A stretch of DNA of 64,000 nt from the NCBI GenBank assembly GCA_049578985.1, contig JBAUMZ010000085.1, positions 1 to 64,000 on the forward strand, in the 5' to 3' direction. The notes under the pieces are model-generated. The model was given only the letters and a program-made list of their open reading frames with translations. It was not told the origin of the DNA and searched no databases. The position numbers and the translations under genes are program-made. Of this stretch, positions 26,379 through 35,594 are shown in pieces. This DNA is from TH5896 sp049578985 (lineage in GTDB: Archaea > Thermoproteota > Nitrososphaeria > Nitrososphaerales > Nitrososphaeraceae). Each line of letters starts with the position of its first letter. Within the stretch, counting starts at the first letter, position 1.

Positions 26379-26710
26379 AAATTTTCAACTTTTCTCTTTT
26401 GTGTTGTTCCGAATATTTATTTCAATACAACCACCACTCCAGTCATCAGGAGACCAGATCTTGACTTTACCAAATAATTCTTTGATTTATCCCAATAATT
26501 AATTAGAATCCTTTACGGCACTTGTCATTTCCTATTTTCATAAGCTATGTGTTTTTTTCATACAATGGAATGGATGAAGATCGGTGGTCGAGAAAGGTTT
26601 TTCATATTTCCAACAGCTGAACATCCAAGGAGATGGCATACTAACAATAAATCAGGTAATTTATTTTCCATTTTTCCTCCCCCCATCATGTACGCATTGC
26701 GATACCACAT
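26379..26710. other. Intergenic stretch
   Basis: About 330 bp. A 49-codon plus-strand frame (26565-26714) starts with ATG and overlaps the end of the CinA-like gene; I see no pattern in it and do not call it a gene. Confidence 0.4.
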
Positions 26711-27514
26711 TTAAGCGACAATCTTTCCATTTAGCCTATCAATCTCGTACACTAGAAGGCTGAAGGTTTCTTTGTATCTTGATTGAACTTTTTTTCTATT
26801 CTGGCCTTTAGAAACAATTTGAATTTGTAATTTTGGCTTGTGGTCTGAAGTGTATCCCCTGGGGTGCGTTTTTACATACATTGATTGTGGTAGGTTTGAA
26901 TCGTTTATCTTAAAGAGGATGGGAGTGAGGACAGATTCACCTACTCCTACTACTTCATGAGTGGTTTCGATGACATGGAATCTTGTACTAATTTGTTTTT
27001 GAAGAATTGGGATTACAAAAGCTGAAAAGATCCCTTCCAATTCCATGGGAACCCCTGGCAAGCAAAAAATCCTTCTGCTAGATCGCTGTCTTGACTTTAT
27101 TTCTATCAGAACTGCCGGAGCGATACCCACTATATTTTGAATAGGTATGGAACCTTTAGGCATCATTGCCATTTTTAATCGAAATTCATTTAACTGATAC
27201 TTGATAGAAAGTCTTTCATAGCTCTTTCTCATCATATCCAAGGCCTTTTCACTCAATTCAAGCTTACATCCTAATGCAGAAGAGACACCTTCCAATGTTT
27301 TATCGTCGGGAGTCGGACCTAAACCTCCTGATATTACTAAGCAATCTATTCCTCTTTCTAGAGATTCGTTTATTGCTGATGATATCTCACAAATGTCATC
27401 ACCCACTATCGTAACCCTATTTACAAATCCTCCAATTCCTGTAATCTTTTTTGAGAGCCACTCTGAGTTGGTATTTAAAACTAATCCTGTAAGTAACTCA
27501 TCTCCTATACACAA
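26711..27514 (-). CDS. CinA-like molybdopterin-binding-fold protein
   Basis: The protein has the MoaB/Mog fold of CinA N-terminal domains: CIGDELLTGLVLNTNSEWL, NRVTIVGDDICEI, DCLVISGGLGPTPDDKT and FCLPGVPMELEGIF. These proteins act as nucleotide (ADP-ribose or NMN) hydrolases in some lineages; the C-terminal amidase domain is absent, as in archaeal versions. The only standard start is TTG 27514, but the conserved strand residues IIEI lie in frame before it, back to a stop 8 codons upstream. Initiation at a rarer codon is possible. Confidence 0.82.
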   Translation of the reverse strand: MCIGDELLTGLVLNTNSEWLSKKITGIGGFVNRVTIVGDDICEISSAINESLERGIDCLVISGGLGPTPDDKTLEGVSSALGCKLELSEKALDMMRKSYERLSIKYQLNEFRLKMAMMPKGSIPIQNIVGIAPAVLIEIKSRQRSSRRIFCLPGVPMELEGIFSAFVIPILQKQISTRFHVIETTHEVVGVGESVLTPILFKINDSNLPQSMYVKTHPRGYTSDHKPKLQIQIVSKGQNRKKVQSRYKETFSLLVYEIDRLNGKIVA

Positions 27515-27823
27515 TATCTCGATAATTTGGGTAACAATTCATCACCGAGATGGAGTAACCAATATCAGTATATGAATTTTAGAGGTATATTTTTCTTCCA
27601 CAGTTTGGCCTTCAAATTTCTCTCACAACCCTCCATACTCGTTGGTCGTTTCAAAATGTGGTAATACTTAATTATAAGCTGGGGGAATTATTGAGCAGCA
27701 ACAATATTTGTTCAACAGCCTTTGGGTAAACTCCAAGGGCCAAAACAATACAGAAGGAGAGAAAGGTGCTTCCTTCTCTTTTATCCTGCTATATAAGTAA
27801 GTATTTTGCGACCAAAAAAGCTT

Positions 27824-28609
27824 TTAAATTCTGACGACTACTCCATTTTCCTTGAGATACTGCTTCACTGAATTGACAGTAGCTTTTTCATAATGAAAAA
27901 TTGAGGCAGCTAACGCAGCTTCTACATCAGTCTTTCGAAATACTTCCAGTATATGCTCTTGTGATCCGCATCCACCAGAAGCTATAATTGGAATCCGAAC
28001 TGTTCTACTGATAGTTCGAATCAATTCAAGATCATATCCATTTTCAGTCCCATCCTTATCAATGCTTGTTAACAGGATTTCTCCAGCTCCGAGTTTCTCT
28101 ACTTTCTTAGCCCATTCTATTGCTTCAATGCCAGTACCTTCACGGCCACCAAATATTCTTACTTCAAACCAGTAACCTTTCTTTTCCGTTGAGTGGTCCA
28201 CGTGATGCCGTTTTACGTCTACAGCCACAACAACACATTGCTTACCAAAGAGATTCATTAATTGAGACACAAGTTCAGGATTCTTTACTGCCGCGGTATT
28301 GATTGAGACTTTGTCTGCCCCACTCAATAAAATCTCTCTTGCATCGCGAATATTCCTGATACCACCTCCTACGGTAAATGGTATGTTGATAGCCCTTGCT
28401 ACTTCCTTGATGACAGTTTTTAAGGCTTCTCTACCTTCATGGGAAGCATTGATATCAAGAAAGACGATCTCATCTGCTCCTTCATGAGTATACTTCTTTG
28501 CAAAAAACACCGGGTCACCAGCGATTTTCACATCAGAGAAATTTACACCCTTGACAACGTTACCGGCATCAACGTCCAAGCAAGGAATTATCCTTTTTGC
28601 AAGTGTCAT
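27824..28609 (-). CDS. hisF: Imidazole glycerol phosphate synthase, cyclase subunit
   Basis: HisF takes ammonia delivered by HisH and cyclises PRFAR to imidazole glycerol phosphate and AICAR. The TIM barrel shows IPCLDVDAGNVVKGVNF at the start with the catalytic Asp, PFTVGGGIRNI, VVAVDVKR with the second catalytic Asp, and PIIASGGCGS. At 261 residues it is full length. It is last in the his operon, 5 bp after hisA. Confidence 0.97.
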   Translation of the reverse strand: MTLAKRIIPCLDVDAGNVVKGVNFSDVKIAGDPVFFAKKYTHEGADEIVFLDINASHEGREALKTVIKEVARAINIPFTVGGGIRNIRDAREILLSGADKVSINTAAVKNPELVSQLMNLFGKQCVVVAVDVKRHHVDHSTEKKGYWFEVRIFGGREGTGIEAIEWAKKVEKLGAGEILLTSIDKDGTENGYDLELIRTISRTVRIPIIASGGCGSQEHILEVFRKTDVEAALAASIFHYEKATVNSVKQYLKENGVVVRI

Positions 28610-28614
28610 ATTTT

Positions 28615-29322
28615 TTACGCTAGGGCTCTCGCATGCGCGATACTTATCTTTCTATCATAGAGTGCTTTGCCTAAAATTACTGAAGAACACCCGGCTGTTC
28701 GTGCTCGTAAGATATCTTCCAAGCTGGAAACTCCTCCACTTGCAATTATTTTTATGCCGGGAAACGCAGAAGCATGTTGTAAACTTGAAAAGTCTGGACC
28801 GGAAAGAGTACCATCTTTTTCAACGCTTGTCAGCAGAAACTCTGAAATACCAGCCGCTTGAAAATCATAAATAGCGTTTTGAATCGAAAAATTCGTCTTT
28901 TCTCTCCAACCATTTACTACTACCGTTCTTTCTCGATGATCTACTGCAAGTACAATCCTTTCTTTCTTTTTCTTGATCATCTTTCCTATAAGATCTGGTT
29001 CCTGAAAAGCGATCGTACCCAGAACAATCTTGTTCACATTTTTCAGCATTTCATTAATAATCTCAACTGATCTTATTCCTCCGGCGGCCTGTACCGGTAT
29101 CTGGATAGATGCTGCTATTTTATATATCATTTTCCGATTGTTATTTCCCGTCTGTAAAGCTGCATCTAAATCAACTATGTGTAACATTTCTGCTCCCTCA
29201 GCAGCCCACTTCTCAGCCACTTCTACAGGATCGTCGCTGTAGATGGTCTTACTGTCAGGATCTCCTTTCACTAATCTTACAACTTTCCCATCCAACAGAT
29301 CAATTGCAGGAATGACCATCAT
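28615..29322 (-). CDS. hisA: Phosphoribosylformimino-AICAR phosphate isomerase
   Basis: HisA isomerises ProFAR to PRFAR. This 235-residue barrel starts MMVIPAIDLLDGKVVRL with the catalytic Asp, and has VQAAGGIRSVE, LAVDHRERTVVVNGW with the second Asp replaced in position by DHRE, LLTSVEKDGTLSGPD and KIIASGGVSS. It overlaps hisH by 4 bp. No PriA-like dual-function claim can be made from sequence. Confidence 0.95.
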   Translation of the reverse strand: MMVIPAIDLLDGKVVRLVKGDPDSKTIYSDDPVEVAEKWAAEGAEMLHIVDLDAALQTGNNNRKMIYKIAASIQIPVQAAGGIRSVEIINEMLKNVNKIVLGTIAFQEPDLIGKMIKKKKERIVLAVDHRERTVVVNGWREKTNFSIQNAIYDFQAAGISEFLLTSVEKDGTLSGPDFSSLQHASAFPGIKIIASGGVSSLEDILRARTAGCSSVILGKALYDRKISIAHARALA

Positions 29323-29939
29323 TTACTTTTATTGCACACTCCAATGAAATTCTTAATTATCTTCTCACCTATTGCTCCTGATTTTTCTGGATGGAATTGG
29401 GTCCCAAAGAGATTGTCCTTCTCTATAACTACAGGAAATTTAGTCCCATACTCAGTGCTTGCCATAGTGATCTCCTTTTCAGGTGATACGATTCTATATG
29501 AATGAACAAAATATACCCATGATCCGTCTTGTACGCCGCTGAGTAATTTGCCGCTTTTGTTAACAATAATCAGATTGTTCCAACCAATATGTGGAACCTT
29601 TACTTGTTTATTGTCAAGCATCTGTACGTAACCTTCTAACAATTTGAGTCCATCCAGCTTCCCTTCTTCACTTTCCTCCAGGAACATTTCCATTCCTAAG
29701 CATATGCCTAGAATTGGTGTTCCCCTTGTAGATGCTCTTTCTAGTGTTCTTTTGAAGGGTTCAAGAGACACTATAGCAGGATCGAAATTCCCTACTCCTG
29801 GAAGTACCAGACCATCGAATTCATCCAAAGTGTCCATGTCTCTTATTATTGATACTTCTTTAGCTCCATTTTTCCTCATAGAGGATTCTAAACTAAATAG
29901 ATTCCCAGCACCGTAGTCGAAAATAGCCACTTTGGCCAT
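29319..29939 (-). CDS. hisH: Imidazole glycerol phosphate synthase, glutaminase subunit
   Basis: A class-I glutamine amidotransferase of 206 residues that supplies ammonia to HisF. The nucleophile is in ILGICLGMEMF (Cys ~80), and the His-Glu pair is in FGTQFHPEKSG (~180). The oxyanion strand LPGVGNFD is at ~48. It overlaps hisA by 4 bp and touches hisB by 1 bp. Confidence 0.96.
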   Translation of the reverse strand: MAKVAIFDYGAGNLFSLESSMRKNGAKEVSIIRDMDTLDEFDGLVLPGVGNFDPAIVSLEPFKRTLERASTRGTPILGICLGMEMFLEESEEGKLDGLKLLEGYVQMLDNKQVKVPHIGWNNLIIVNKSGKLLSGVQDGSWVYFVHSYRIVSPEKEITMASTEYGTKFPVVIEKDNLFGTQFHPEKSGAIGEKIIKNFIGVCNKSK

Positions 29940-30547
29940 TACATCTCTCCTTTGGTACTGGCAACACCCGTACTCCTAGGATCATAATTTATAGCCATAC
30001 GAAATGCGATCGCAAATGCTTTCATCGCTGATTCAACCTTGTGATGATCATTTTCCCCATACTTAACATCAATATGAACACATGCATTAAGGTTCTCTGC
30101 AAGCGATCTTACAAAATGTTCTATGTCTTCTTTGTCAATTCCCTCAATCTTATTGTTGATTAGAGACAACGAAATTTTGCTATATTGCCGCCTAACAAGG
30201 TCAATTGAAGCGATCGTCAAAGAATCGTCCATCGGGACAATCGCATAACCAAACCTAATAATATGCCTCCTGTCGTTCAGCGCCTTGTCTAGAGCACGGG
30301 AAAGAGAGATAGCAGTGTCCTCGATCAAGTGGTGTACAATATTATCATTTGAGTTAGCTAGTACATTGATATTAACCATACTGTGTTTTGCTAGAGAATC
30401 TATTAAGTGATTAATAAAGGGCAATCCAGTTGAGATATTCGCTTTTCCTGATCCGTCAAGATTGATTGTAACTTTGATATTTGTCTCTTTAGTGGAGCGA
30501 GTAGTTTCACCAATCCTTTCATGCTTACCCTCTTCAATCAAATGCAA
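29939..30547 (-). CDS. hisB: Imidazoleglycerol-phosphate dehydratase
   Basis: A 202-residue manganese enzyme that dehydrates imidazole glycerol phosphate. Conserved His motifs are present: LPFINHLIDSLAKH (first), HHLIEDTAISL (second) and NDHHKVESAMKAFA (third). It is monofunctional, without the phosphatase domain found in enteric HisB. It lies between the HAD gene and hisH. Confidence 0.95.
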   Translation of the reverse strand: MHLIEEGKHERIGETTRSTKETNIKVTINLDGSGKANISTGLPFINHLIDSLAKHSMVNINVLANSNDNIVHHLIEDTAISLSRALDKALNDRRHIIRFGYAIVPMDDSLTIASIDLVRRQYSKISLSLINNKIEGIDKEDIEHFVRSLAENLNACVHIDVKYGENDHHKVESAMKAFAIAFRMAINYDPRSTGVASTKGEM

Positions 30548-30555
30548 TCAAGTAT

Positions 30556-31464
30556 TCACATTACTTTATTTAATACATTTGGCAGTTTATTGACGCTTCT
30601 TAATACTAACTCTGCACCATTCTGCTTAAGAGCTTTCCTAGTTTCCATGGGTTTAGCGCTCGATCCATATACTCCAATAAATTCAACATCTAACCCCATC
30701 TCCGCTTTCGCCTTTTCTACCATAATTATATCCTCTACAGAATCACCTACGTATATAGCATGCTTTGTGAGCATTCGTTTCATGGCTTTTCTAATTCCAT
30801 AAGGATTAGGCTTCGCATTTTTCCTTGGTTCGTCTTCTAAGAATATGCATGCTTCTTTGTTAAAAGTTGATAATATCCCTTGAAGAGAGTACTCAAAGGC
30901 TAATTTACTTCTTCCTGAAACAACCCCAATACCCTTGTTGAATCGATTTAACAGGAATCTTGCGGTACCCTTGGTAATCACAACCTTTTCATTATCGATT
31001 AGACCGTCACCAAAATAGTATTTAGGATAAATACCGTATCTTTGTTTAAATAATTCTTCTCCGTAAAAAACTTCGTCAAACACAGTTGTTACAATACTCC
31101 TCCCGACAGGTCCAGGATAACTTAACTTGTGTTTTATTTTCTCTACTATAGCTCTAGAATAGAGTGTTGATAGATACCTTTCCACAGAAATTATGCCTCT
31201 TGCATCAACCTTATTGGTGGCGCCAAAGAGGAGGCTTTCCAACTCTTTTGTGCTTGTGATCCGACTCACAAGTGAAGTGAGAATCAGGGCGTAAGTAGTA
31301 TCAGTATCATTATTAAAACCACCAGTTCGACGCATTTTAAGAAGGATACTGTCTGATACTGGCTGGAGAGTCTTGGACATGTCTAATATGTCGAGAACAT
31401 GTTTGACCGTTTTTTTGATAGCAAGATTGTACGAAAGTTGAGTGTCTATCAGAACTCCGTCCAC
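30556..31464 (-). CDS. HAD-superfamily hydrolase in the his operon (candidate histidinol-phosphatase)
   Basis: A ~302-residue HAD phosphatase between hisC and hisB. Motif I is LFDVDGVLIDT; motif II is GVVSGRS, motif III the Lys of NAKPNPYG, motif IV YVGDSVEDI. A large helical cap lies between residues ~20 and ~165. The longest standard start, GTG 31464, falls inside motif I and would remove the nucleophile Asp. The frame is open about 17 codons further upstream, with ATA in a position where M-DGILFDVDG would be typical, so the true start is upstream and non-standard or mutated. Archaeal histidinol phosphatase is often unassigned; this gene is a good candidate by context. Confidence 0.85.
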   Translation of the reverse strand: MDGVLIDTQLSYNLAIKKTVKHVLDILDMSKTLQPVSDSILLKMRRTGGFNNDTDTTYALILTSLVSRITSTKELESLLFGATNKVDARGIISVERYLSTLYSRAIVEKIKHKLSYPGPVGRSIVTTVFDEVFYGEELFKQRYGIYPKYYFGDGLIDNEKVVITKGTARFLLNRFNKGIGVVSGRSKLAFEYSLQGILSTFNKEACIFLEDEPRKNAKPNPYGIRKAMKRMLTKHAIYVGDSVEDIIMVEKAKAEMGLDVEFIGVYGSSAKPMETRKALKQNGAELVLRSVNKLPNVLNKVM

Positions 31465-31547
31465 ATCAAAGAGGATGCCATCTATATTCTTCTTGTGGAA
31501 CTTGGATTCCCTCCACTAAAGAAAGAAAATTTGTGAGTGAGACAATT

Positions 31548-32630
31548 TCATCCATCCTTTGACGTGATGTTTTTCATCGAGCTGATGAATTTATCATTCA
31601 TTTCTTCAGTACCCACTGTAACTCTAAAGCACCCTCTATATCCATAGAAATCACCTAAAGCCTTAATCGATATCAATTCATGACTAAGCTCTTCTTGAAT
31701 TGAGTCGTATAAATCAAAAGATTCAAAAAAGACAAAATTTGCATCCGATTGAAAAGGTTTAATTCCTTGCATTTTACTAAGGATAAGAAACATTTTGTCT
31801 CTTTGTCGTCTGATTAATTGAACTATCTCCAAAAAGTACTGATAAGAGGATAAAGCAGATGTGGCTACCCTTAGCGACAAGCTATTTATTGGATAGGGGG
31901 ATTGAATATGTGTTCTAAAAATCTCTGCCAAATTCTCTTGGGAAATTAGATACCCTATCCTGGCACCGGCTAATCCAAACGCTTTTGACATAGTCCGAAG
32001 AACAACCAAATTATCATATTTAGTTACAAATTGAGATAAACTATAATTCCCAAATTCTACATACGCTTCATCAACTATTATCAATTTGTCATTTAGTGAT
32101 TCAACAATGTATAGCATGGTCTCTTTGTCAAACTGATTTCCTGTAGGGTTATTTGGTGAACAAATATATACAATATTCGATTTTTTTGCACTGTTCATAA
32201 AGCTTGATAACGGAATGCTATTATCCATTTCATTTAAAGGAATACTTTCAATCGAGATGTCATGCAATTTACATCGGTTTATGAAATATGAGAAAGTGGG
32301 TTCGACGATAGTGACATTTGCTCGTTTTCCTAACGTCGATAACAAAGATTCTATGATTTGATCCGAACCGTTGCTAACAGCCATATGCTTCTTGTTTATA
32401 TTCAAATACTGTGATAATTCCTCATAGAACTTTTCTAACTCCTCTGCGGGATAATATCTCAAGTCAGTCATGGAGGCCGCTTTAGACACAATATCATTAA
32501 GGAACTGTGAAGATAAAGCAAGATTCTCATTTGCATCCATTTTTATAACACTCTCATTAGTTGTAGGCTTGATATATGCATCAAGTCTGGACAATTCCAG
32601 CAGTCTATTTGAGAGCCATTCTGATGTCAT
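31548..32630 (-). CDS. hisC: Histidinol-phosphate aminotransferase
   Basis: A PLP-dependent class-II aminotransferase of 360 residues. It contains MDANENLAL, NGSDQIIESLL, CSPNNPTGNQF, IVDEAYVEFG and the Schiff-base Lys in RTMSKAFGLAGARIGYL. The start overlaps the end of hisD by 4 bp. A related paralogue (56341-57429) belongs to the cobalamin operon. Confidence 0.95.
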   Translation of the reverse strand: MTSEWLSNRLLELSRLDAYIKPTTNESVIKMDANENLALSSQFLNDIVSKAASMTDLRYYPAEELEKFYEELSQYLNINKKHMAVSNGSDQIIESLLSTLGKRANVTIVEPTFSYFINRCKLHDISIESIPLNEMDNSIPLSSFMNSAKKSNIVYICSPNNPTGNQFDKETMLYIVESLNDKLIIVDEAYVEFGNYSLSQFVTKYDNLVVLRTMSKAFGLAGARIGYLISQENLAEIFRTHIQSPYPINSLSLRVATSALSSYQYFLEIVQLIRRQRDKMFLILSKMQGIKPFQSDANFVFFESFDLYDSIQEELSHELISIKALGDFYGYRGCFRVTVGTEEMNDKFISSMKNITSKDG

Positions 32631-33925
32631 TTCAAAAACCTTCCTTCTACTGCTTTGTAATGATTAAATAATCCCTCTGCAGTCGTGATTTCCCTAACAC
32701 AAGATACAATCTTTTTTAGATCGTTTCCGTTTAATTCAACATAACTTATCATCTTTAGAAAGTCCAAGACAGATAATCCAGCCCGAGACTTAGCAAATCC
32801 CAGAGTAGGTAACACATGATTTGAACCCAGACAGTAGTCACTAGCTGCAGATGGGGTGTACGTTCCTATAAGGATGAGGCCTGCGGATCTTATTTTTTTA
32901 ACTACCGAACTCGCGTTTACAGTCATTACTTCCAAATGTTCAGGAGCGAATTCATTTATGAAATCGATAGCATCAGATTCTCGTTTGCATATTGCAACAA
33001 AACCATTCTTACCAAGACTTTGCGTAATTATATCGCGTCTTAGGACACCCTCTTTGCTTCTAATCAGCATATTGATCTCATCCTTAACTCGCATTGCCAG
33101 ACGTCTCGATGTCGTAACCACACCACAAAGCGTATCGTTACTATGCTCAGATTGAGAGATCAAATCAAGGGCCACGAGTCTGGGATGCGATTTTGAATCA
33201 GCATATACTAACAATTCTGTAGGACCAGCGACCATATCAATTGCAACCCTGTCGGAAACCATATTTTTTGCAGCGGTCACAAAAATACCGCCAGGTCCCA
33301 CAATCTTGTCAACCTTCCTAATACTTTCTGTTCCGAAGGCTAGTGCGGCTATCCCCTGAGCTCCTCCAAGCTTGTAAACTTCTTGTACTTTGCAGATATC
33401 AGCAGCCACTAGGGTCAGAGGATCAATACTTCCATCCTTCCGAGGCGGACTGATCACAACTAATCTCTTAACTCTGGCCACATTAGCTGGAGTACAGCAC
33501 ATTAACAAGGTACTAGGATATCTAGCTCTTCCTCCAGGTACATAGCAACCAACGCTCTCTATAGGTCTAAATAGTCTTGTTATTTTCATTCGGTCAAATC
33601 GTGATTCAATGCCATTCAGGTGATCAAGCAGAATTGATTCGAACTTGATCAATCTCTTTCGCATTGCATGTATCGATCTCAACTGCAAAGAGGTAACGTT
33701 TTTGAAAGCTGTTCTAAATTCGTCATCAGACACTCTAAGAGTTTTCAGTTCGACGCCTTCGAACTCTTGACTATACTTAAGGAGAGCGCGATCCCCCGAC
33801 TTTTCTACCGACTTTATGATAGCGTTTGTTTTTTTTAAGATGTTATCTGATAATGTTACATGTGCCTTCCTAAATTTTGCAACATCTAACTGCACATTTT
33901 TTACATCAACAATTCTCAATACCAT
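32627..33925 (-). CDS. hisD: Histidinol dehydrogenase
   Basis: A 432-residue zinc enzyme for the last two oxidations to histidine. Landmarks are CYVPGGRARYPSTLLM, VYKLGGAQGIAALAFGTESI, DKIVGPGGIFVTAAK, AGPTELLVYAD and APEHLEVM. The zinc ligands (Gln/His in LISQSEHSND, and later Asp and His) are present. It is the first gene of the minus-strand his operon. Confidence 0.96.
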   Translation of the reverse strand: MVLRIVDVKNVQLDVAKFRKAHVTLSDNILKKTNAIIKSVEKSGDRALLKYSQEFEGVELKTLRVSDDEFRTAFKNVTSLQLRSIHAMRKRLIKFESILLDHLNGIESRFDRMKITRLFRPIESVGCYVPGGRARYPSTLLMCCTPANVARVKRLVVISPPRKDGSIDPLTLVAADICKVQEVYKLGGAQGIAALAFGTESIRKVDKIVGPGGIFVTAAKNMVSDRVAIDMVAGPTELLVYADSKSHPRLVALDLISQSEHSNDTLCGVVTTSRRLAMRVKDEINMLIRSKEGVLRRDIITQSLGKNGFVAICKRESDAIDFINEFAPEHLEVMTVNASSVVKKIRSAGLILIGTYTPSAASDYCLGSNHVLPTLGFAKSRAGLSVLDFLKMISYVELNGNDLKKIVSCVREITTAEGLFNHYKAVEGRFLK

Positions 33926-34487
33926 TTAGTTCACTACTATTCTCGAACAATCTATGTGCAGTTAAAGGGGAATGATACAGGAATATATCTTGTACGCCGA
34001 TGCGCCACATAGTCTTGTGTGAATAGAATTTAGACGCCCTGACTGGATTCTACCTTTCTGTCATATAACGAAACTCCATCATGTTGTGATCTTCTCCTAA
34101 CGGGTCTTCTCCTAACATGGTAGTATTGGTATATTCTTAGCAAAATGAAATTTCAATGATCCTTTCGAATGCCTATAATTAGATTGATTAATGGTGTGTT
34201 ACAACAATCAACACGTCTTCTAAATGCAGTCATCGCATCTGTCATCATCGTTGACATGATTTGTTTCATCGAAAATGAAAGAGAACTCTAGAGGCAACAT
34301 GAAAGATAACATCGAAATAATCCAAGTTCATAGGAACACAAAAATGGATCAAATCAGATTATCAAAGTAGTATTATGAACAGTTTAGTTCAATTTAATGG
34401 ACAGCGACTATCAAAATCCAAGTCCTGTAAGGATTATCATTTTGAGGATTTTTTTATGCACCGATCTAAATCTTGTCTTGCTAAGAT
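33926..34487. other. Divergent intergenic region, his operon / nuclease gene
   Basis: 560 bp between back-to-back genes, so it must hold the promoters of hisD and the Cas4-like gene. A 12-bp direct repeat TCTTCTCCTAAC occurs at 34090 and 34105. I see no other gene. Confidence 0.5.
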
Positions 34488-35315
34488 ATGACTGTACTAG
34501 TCAGAAGAGATGACGAATTCACTAATATACTCAAACTGAATCTAAGATCTAGATACAGCCAGAAAAGGCGTTCTGAAGATGAAGTGCATGTTTCAGATAT
34601 TATTCCTTCATCCTGTATAAGAAAACAGTATTATTCGCGTAAATTCCCAGAGATTGATACGATATCTGATGAATCTATATATCATTACATCAGAGGAGAA
34701 TCTAGCGAATTCGTCATAACTCAGCTCGCAGATATAGGCGTCTCCCAAGCGAATCTTGAATTTGACGGAATACTTGCGCATCCGGATATCATGTCTGACG
34801 ATTCTGTTGTTGAACTTAAAGACACATTGAACTTCGGTAGACTGAATATTAGCGATGAAAAGTTCAGATCATATCTGCGACAATTGTTATATTATCTAGT
34901 AATAACAGGCGTTGAACGAGGAGTCATTTCCATTAGGTATAACACGAAAGAACTGAGGTGGGTAAAGAGTGATTCGAATGGGGATTATTTTCTTCAGCCT
35001 CATGATGCGAAAGGCCCATTTATAGAAAGTTGGAGCGTTCATCTGCCAAAAGATGATATTGTTAGGGAATTATTAAAGAACGAAATGGTTAGAAGAAAAA
35101 AACTATTCAGGCAAGCACTTGAGCATTCCGATGTGTCTATCCTTCCTAGACTTTCTCAGGCCAAAAGGAATATGAAATGCCCCAAATGCAATTTCTATAA
35201 TAGATGTATGAACGAAGATGATGAAACTACAGAAGCTCATGAAATGGCTAATGAATTAGACATTATGGACATCTCTGGGGTAATAAATTTTAGACCTTTT
35301 CAAAGTGAGCAATAG
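34488..35315 (+). CDS. Cas4-like PD-(D/E)XK nuclease
   Basis: A 275-residue protein with the Cas4/RecB-like layout. An N-terminal Cys sits in PSSCIRKQYYSRKF, and a C-terminal Cys triad in CPKCNFYNRC, together a likely Fe-S cluster. The nuclease core is HPDIM (Asp), VVELKDT (E-x-K) and RQLLYYLVI (Q-x-x-x-Y). There is no CRISPR array or other cas gene in the window, so it is a stand-alone member, possibly in DNA repair. It sits divergently between hisG and hisD. Confidence 0.8.
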   Translation: MTVLVRRDDEFTNILKLNLRSRYSQKRRSEDEVHVSDIIPSSCIRKQYYSRKFPEIDTISDESIYHYIRGESSEFVITQLADIGVSQANLEFDGILAHPDIMSDDSVVELKDTLNFGRLNISDEKFRSYLRQLLYYLVITGVERGVISIRYNTKELRWVKSDSNGDYFLQPHDAKGPFIESWSVHLPKDDIVRELLKNEMVRRKKLFRQALEHSDVSILPRLSQAKRNMKCPKCNFYNRCMNEDDETTEAHEMANELDIMDISGVINFRPFQSEQ

Positions 35316-35594
35316 ATTCTACTATTTCGAGTGGAACTAGAGTATCAAATTCAAATTAAATTATCAGGAATTTTTGCAATTCTGTTATTCCATTAGTTTT
35401 TTCTGCTCTTATCTTTTTCTAGTCATGTTAAAGTTTACACCGACAATCCGTTGGACCCGTTTGCATCTTTTTAAAAGGAGGAGTTATGCTGTTCAATGGA
35501 TCCTATTTATCAGGTGAGGTGATATCGCATCTATTACACGTTGTAAACGGGATATTAGAATACCTATCACACTAATCTATAATCATTAATTATT

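Noticed and set aside
26565..26714. 49-codon plus-strand frame overlapping the CinA-like gene end
   Set aside because: No pattern, and its poly-pyrimidine end mirrors intergenic DNA.
34090..34116. 12-bp direct repeat upstream of the Cas4-like gene as a CRISPR remnant
   Set aside because: The two units are 15 bp apart, too short for repeat-spacer structure, and not palindromic.
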